From Syntrophaceae bacterium (GTDB taxonomy: Bacteria > Desulfobacterota > SM23-61): 14,301 nucleotides of DNA. The notes beneath the pieces are model-generated. The model saw nothing but the letters and a program-made list of their open reading frames with translations. It was not told the origin of the DNA and did no database searches. Shown one piece after another: positions 13,454 to 14,301 of this stretch (its first letter is position 1; every line of letters begins with the position of its first letter). The stretch covers positions 2,247 through 16,547 of the forward strand of contig PMCE01000400.1 of the NCBI GenBank assembly GCA_003154025.1, written 5' to 3'. Made by a program: the position numbers and the translations under genes.

Positions 13454-14301
13454 ATGCTCTATTACCTTCTTTACGCCTTGCATGGCAAATTTTCTCTGTT
13501 CAACGTCTTCCGGTACATCACCTTCCGGGCGATCCTGGCCATTCTTACCGCTCTGGTGATTTCTTTTTTCTGCGGGCCCTGGGTGATCCGCAAGCTCAAG
13601 GAACTCCAGGTCAAGCAGCACATCCGCGACGACGGACCGAAGAAGCATCTGGAGAAGGAGGGGACTCCCACGATGGGAGGAACCTTGATTCTCTTTTCCA
13701 TCGTAACGGGGGTGCTTCTGTGGGCCGACCTGACCAATTTCTTCATCTGGATCGGCCTGCTGGTCCTGGCCGGGTTCGGGGCCATCGGCTTTGCCGACGA
13801 TTATCTGAAGCTGGCCCGCAGGAGTTCCAAGGGGCTGACCATGAAGCAGAAGATGGCCTGCCAAATCCTGGTGGCCTTGGTCGCCTCGCTGCTGCTATAC
13901 TCCTACCCGACATTCAAGAGCACCCTGGCCTTTCCCTTTTTCAAAGGGTTCATGCCGGATCTGGGGGTATTTTACCTCTTCCTGGTGATCTTCGTCATCG
14001 TGGGAACCTCCAACGCGGTGAACCTGACCGACGGGCTGGACGGCCTGGCCACCGGGCCGGTCCTGATCTCGGCCGGAACGTTCATGGTCCTGTCCTACCT
14101 GGCCGGCAACGTGAAGATCGCCAGCTATTTGCAGATCCCCTACGTGTCGGGAAGCGGAGAGTTGACCGTCTTCTGCGGGGCCATCGTCGGGGCGGCCATG
14201 GGCTTTCTCTGGTACAACACGTTCCCGGCGCAGATGTTCATGGGGGATACCGGCTCGGTCTCCCTGGGCGCGGGGCTGGGGGTCGTGGCGGTCATGACCA
14301 A
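13454..14301 (+). CDS. mraY: Phospho-N-acetylmuramoyl-pentapeptide transferase MraY (partial, 3' end cut by the window)
   Basis: An integral membrane enzyme that transfers phospho-MurNAc-pentapeptide to undecaprenyl phosphate, making lipid I. About 282 residues of an expected roughly 360 are present; the frame is open at the window end. Features: first membrane segment about 26-46, HLEKEGTPTMGG (65-76), FADDYLK (113-119, with the paired Asp115-Asp116), SNAVNLTDGLDGLA (186-199, Asp193), and FMGDTGS (262-268, Asp265), all conserved active-site positions. ATG 13454 is 12 bases after the murF stop, and an in-frame TGA at 13448 excludes longer starts. The ribosome binding site is weak, suggesting coupling to murF. 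Confidence 0.96.
   Translation, partial: MLYYLLYALHGKFSLFNVFRYITFRAILAILTALVISFFCGPWVIRKLKELQVKQHIRDDGPKKHLEKEGTPTMGGTLILFSIVTGVLLWADLTNFFIWIGLLVLAGFGAIGFADDYLKLARRSSKGLTMKQKMACQILVALVASLLLYSYPTFKSTLAFPFFKGFMPDLGVFYLFLVIFVIVGTSNAVNLTDGLDGLATGPVLISAGTFMVLSYLAGNVKIASYLQIPYVSGSGELTVFCGAIVGAAMGFLWYNTFPAQMFMGDTGSVSLGAGLGVVAVMT

Overview
This GC-rich window looks like the chromosome of an anaerobic Gram-negative bacterium, most plausibly of the former Deltaproteobacteria (Desulfobacterota). The clues are a division/cell-wall (dcw) cluster in the order mraZ-rsmH-ftsL-ftsI-murE-murF-mraY, an FtsI with a C-terminal PASTA domain, a MurE carrying the DNPR signature of meso-diaminopimelate ligases, and an 8Fe ferredoxin-nitroreductase fusion of a type common in anaerobes. 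The lineage is inferred from content; no rRNA or other phylogenetic marker was compared.

Left part (1-5281): a ferredoxin-nitroreductase gene runs leftward. Across a 377-base divergent intergenic region, a rightward group follows: an M20-family amidohydrolase and two tandem enolase-superfamily paralogs of the N-succinylamino acid racemase / o-succinylbenzoate synthase (NSAR/OSBS) group. An M20 deacylase next to NSAR recalls the known route that converts D- to L-amino acids through N-succinyl intermediates. I propose that role here, with the second racemase copy as the unusual element. No succinyltransferase lies in the window.

Right part (5401-14301): mltG (endolytic transglycosylase) precedes a strong sigma70-type promoter. 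Three 10-base direct repeats right after it match the known MraZ operator. The dcw genes then follow almost without gaps (ftsL/ftsI and murE/murF overlap), and mraY is cut by the window end. The one real gap in the cluster, between ftsI and murE, holds a repeat array and a near-consensus promoter. murF has no canonical start codon at its expected N-terminus: a strong ribosome binding site leads into an ATC codon.

Between genes: three gaps (2781-2919, 4039-4168, 10373-10507) each hold an unusual structure. A left arm of four consecutive 7- or 8-base units is followed by an inverted right arm of similar units. Their sequences differ but the architecture is shared. I consider this repeat family, the tandem NSAR locus and the murF start the points most worth a second look.
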